From Streptomyces yatensis (GTDB lineage: Bacteria > Actinomycetota > Actinomycetes > Streptomycetales > Streptomycetaceae): a stretch of DNA of 64,000 nt. The DNA lies in assembly GCF_018069625.1 (NCBI RefSeq), contig NZ_CP072941.1, positions 8,556,001 through 8,620,000 of the forward strand, written 5' to 3'. The notes under the pieces were generated by a model that was not told where the DNA came from, did not search any database, and saw only the letters and a program-made list of their open reading frames with translations. A program made the position numbers and the translations under genes. This document shows, in pieces, positions 62,323 to 64,000 of the stretch. Position 1 is the first letter of the stretch. Every line of letters begins with the position of its first letter.

Positions 62323-64000
62323 CTACTCCTCTTCCAGCTTGTATGCCATCGCCCGCGGGTAGTCGTGCCTCCGCAGGCGGACGCGGACCAGCAGTGGTCC
62401 GGCGTTGACGGGGTCGGTGGGGTCGGTGAGGCGGGCCAGCAGCTCGTCCAGGTCGTCGGTGTGCGCGATGCCGACCCCGTGCGCCGGGGTCTTCTCGCCG
62501 GCGAAGACCTCCGCGAGGCGGTCGTAGTGCCACGGGTGGAGGACGTTGTAGAAGTCCGCGCCATTGGTGGTGTCCGCGTCGCGCGCGTCCCGGTCCGCGA
62601 AGTAGGACGGGTGCACCAGCATCTGCTCGATGCCGTAGAAGTGTCCGTTGTCCATGACGAACACCACCGACCGCAGCCCGAGCCTGGTGTGGGTGGAGAT
62701 CTCCTGGCAGGTCTCCTGGAAGGCGCCGTCGCCGACGAACACCATCGGGCGGGCGTGGCCCCGCTCCGGGGCGAGCGCGGCGCCGGTGGCCGCGCCGACC
62801 GACCAGCCGATGGACAGCCAGCTGATCTGCGACAGGAACCCGCCCGCGGGCAGGGTCAGGTTCATCGACCCGATGAGGGAGAACGCGGCGTCGGAGACGA
62901 CCGTCCAGTCCTCCCGGGTCTCCCGGCCCAGGAAGTGGTTGATCCGGTCGAACACGCCGTCGTAGGTGAGCCGTTCGCCGGACCGGGACGACGAGCCGGC
63001 GGTCCGCAGCGTGGCGCGGTGGTCCTGGAGGCTCGCGGGCCGGTCGTCGGGCGCGCCCTGGTGGGCGTGGGCCTCGGCGTAGTAGTCGCCGGTCAGGCCC
63101 CCGGAGCCGTAGCGCGCCACCAGCGCGTCCTGGAGGGCCGGGATCAGCCGGGTGAGCTGGACGTCGGGGAAGTACCGGGTGCCGACGCCGACCCCGCCCT
63201 GGGCGGCCATCACCCAGTCCGTGCCGACACACTGCTCCCCGTTGAGGTTCTTCGATGTGGACCAGGCGCCGAGGCCGATCCGGCAGGTGGCCCAGTCCTT
63301 GAAGATCCAGTGCACATCCGGGTGGCTGGCCTTGCCGTTGTAGACGCCGTGGAACTGCGGTCCCCGCTCGTCGACGACGGCCTTGGCGCCGACGGTGGTG
63401 CAGAACGGCACCCCGGTGGCCTGCGTCAGGTCGGTGAGCTGCCGATCGAGGCGGAACCGCTCGACCTCCTCGCCCGCCCAGACGATCGGGCGGGGCCTGC
63501 CGTCCGGGCCGGGATGCTCCTCGATCAGCGCGAGGATCGCGTCGACGGCGCTCGCCAGCATGGTCCGGTTGCGCGCGCTGAACGGCCGCTCGCGGCGCAG
63601 CAGCGGCTCCTCGGCCACCGCGCAGGGCTCGTCCCACAGGTCCTCCATGACCTCCAGATAGACGGGCCTGCGCTCGGACAGGCAGGCGGTGAGCGCGGCG
63701 TCGATCTGGCCCGGGGCCAGGCCCGGGTTGGAGATGACCTGGGCTTCCACGGTGACCTGCCGGTAGACGTCCAGATTGCTCTCCCGGCGGGGGCTCATAT
63801 GCGAGGTGAGCAGGCCCAGCGCGCGGTAGTTCTGCCACTGCTCGTACGGCGGGCAGGCGTTGATGGCGACGAGCGGGACGTGTTCCACATAGGCGCCGCC
63901 ACAGGCGCCCAGCAGGTTGAACGCGCCGACGCTGTAGGTGACCGCGGCCGCGCCGATGCCGTGGAGGCGGGCGTAGGAGTCGGCCGCCTGGCCCGCGCCG
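62323..64000 (-). CDS. TPP-dependent 2-oxoacid decarboxylase-like enzyme, N-terminus cut by window edge
   Basis: At least 559 residues; the frame is still open at the window edge (DSYARLHGIGAAAVTYSVGA) and the start is outside. The PYR domain segment GACGGAYVEHVPLVAI is typical of pyruvate/indolepyruvate decarboxylases, the central domain is at about 160-350, and the TPP motif GDGAFQETCQEISTHTRLGL ends with VVFVMDN. It should decarboxylate a 2-oxoacid to an aldehyde or acyl product. A GTG at 63888 is internal and not the start. Confidence 0.88.
   Translation of the reverse strand, partial: GAGQAADSYARLHGIGAAAVTYSVGAFNLLGACGGAYVEHVPLVAINACPPYEQWQNYRALGLLTSHMSPRRESNLDVYRQVTVEAQVISNPGLAPGQIDAALTACLSERRPVYLEVMEDLWDEPCAVAEEPLLRRERPFSARNRTMLASAVDAILALIEEHPGPDGRPRPIVWAGEEVERFRLDRQLTDLTQATGVPFCTTVGAKAVVDERGPQFHGVYNGKASHPDVHWIFKDWATCRIGLGAWSTSKNLNGEQCVGTDWVMAAQGGVGVGTRYFPDVQLTRLIPALQDALVARYGSGGLTGDYYAEAHAHQGAPDDRPASLQDHRATLRTAGSSSRSGERLTYDGVFDRINHFLGRETREDWTVVSDAAFSLIGSMNLTLPAGGFLSQISWLSIGWSVGAATGAALAPERGHARPMVFVGDGAFQETCQEISTHTRLGLRSVVFVMDNGHFYGIEQMLVHPSYFADRDARDADTTNGADFYNVLHPWHYDRLAEVFAGEKTPAHGVGIAHTDDLDELLARLTDPTDPVNAGPLLVRVRLRRHDYPRAMAYKLEEE

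Overview
The window is very GC-rich and uses many GTG starts. Its genes are packed in short operons with ATGA stop/start overlaps. It carries ECF41, FHA, IclR and PaaX-type regulators, in-frame rare TTA codons and GC-rich extragenic hairpin repeats. Together these point to a Streptomyces chromosome, probably an accessory or arm-like region given the catabolic islands, insertion sequences and gene decay. The genus is an inference; no rRNA or tRNA is present to confirm it.

Layout. 0-6 kb: the tail of an extradiol-dioxygenase-like VOC protein, a two-component system, and an MFS exporter plus ABC-2 transporter operon. 6.0-6.5 kb: a decayed EmrB/QacA-type transporter. 6.5-20 kb: a catabolic island with a lactonase-fold hydrolase, a hydroxyacid-oxoacid transhydrogenase-like Fe enzyme, an SDR joined in frame to a metabolite:H+ symporter, an FMN hydroxyacid oxidase, a ketoglutarate-semialdehyde-type dehydrogenase, a Zn alcohol dehydrogenase, a ketopentenoate-type hydratase and an IclR regulator. 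Four promoters of this island, plus the IclR gene's own, carry versions of one palindrome (AGAC-N3-GTCT with AT-rich flanks), so it looks like one regulon. An F420/NADP-type reductase and a TetR gene with twin operators sit inside it. 20-32 kb: redox enzymes, an FHA protein, a PL7 alginate lyase, a Ser/Thr kinase with extracellular sensor repeats, a DUF1996 protein with a LacI-type operator, and a carboxymuconolactone decarboxylase/ECF41 sigma factor pair with a matching ECF41 promoter. 32.3-35.4 kb: a cobalamin riboswitch followed by a BtuFCD-like importer.

36.2-40.5 kb: a complete IS630-type element (perfect 28-bp ends) and a 159-bp copy of its right end enclose an IS5 remnant and an SDR/LysR pair. 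The outer borders, not the borders of the complete IS, are flanked by TA, so the 4.3-kb block looks like one insertion. It landed exactly at the TAG stop of an orphan response regulator.

40.5-44.8 kb: an M1 peptidase lipoprotein, small proteins, a CGNR zinc-finger regulator and a LysR regulator. 44.9-49.9 kb (plus strand) and 53.6-60.7 kb (both strands): CoA-thioester catabolism. It comprises a class III CoA-transferase, enoyl-CoA hydratase, acetoacetate decarboxylase-like protein, 3-hydroxyacyl-CoA dehydrogenase, acyl-CoA dehydrogenase, a two-domain flavoprotein of the 2-aminobenzoyl-CoA (or salicylyl-CoA) monooxygenase/reductase type, an aminobenzoate-type CoA ligase, thioesterase, cupin, RidA and a PaaX regulator. 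The best reading is aerobic anthranilate degradation through 2-aminobenzoyl-CoA. The right end holds a stress-type SDR and a PixA/AidA-like protein coupled to a TPP-dependent 2-oxoacid decarboxylase that runs off the edge.
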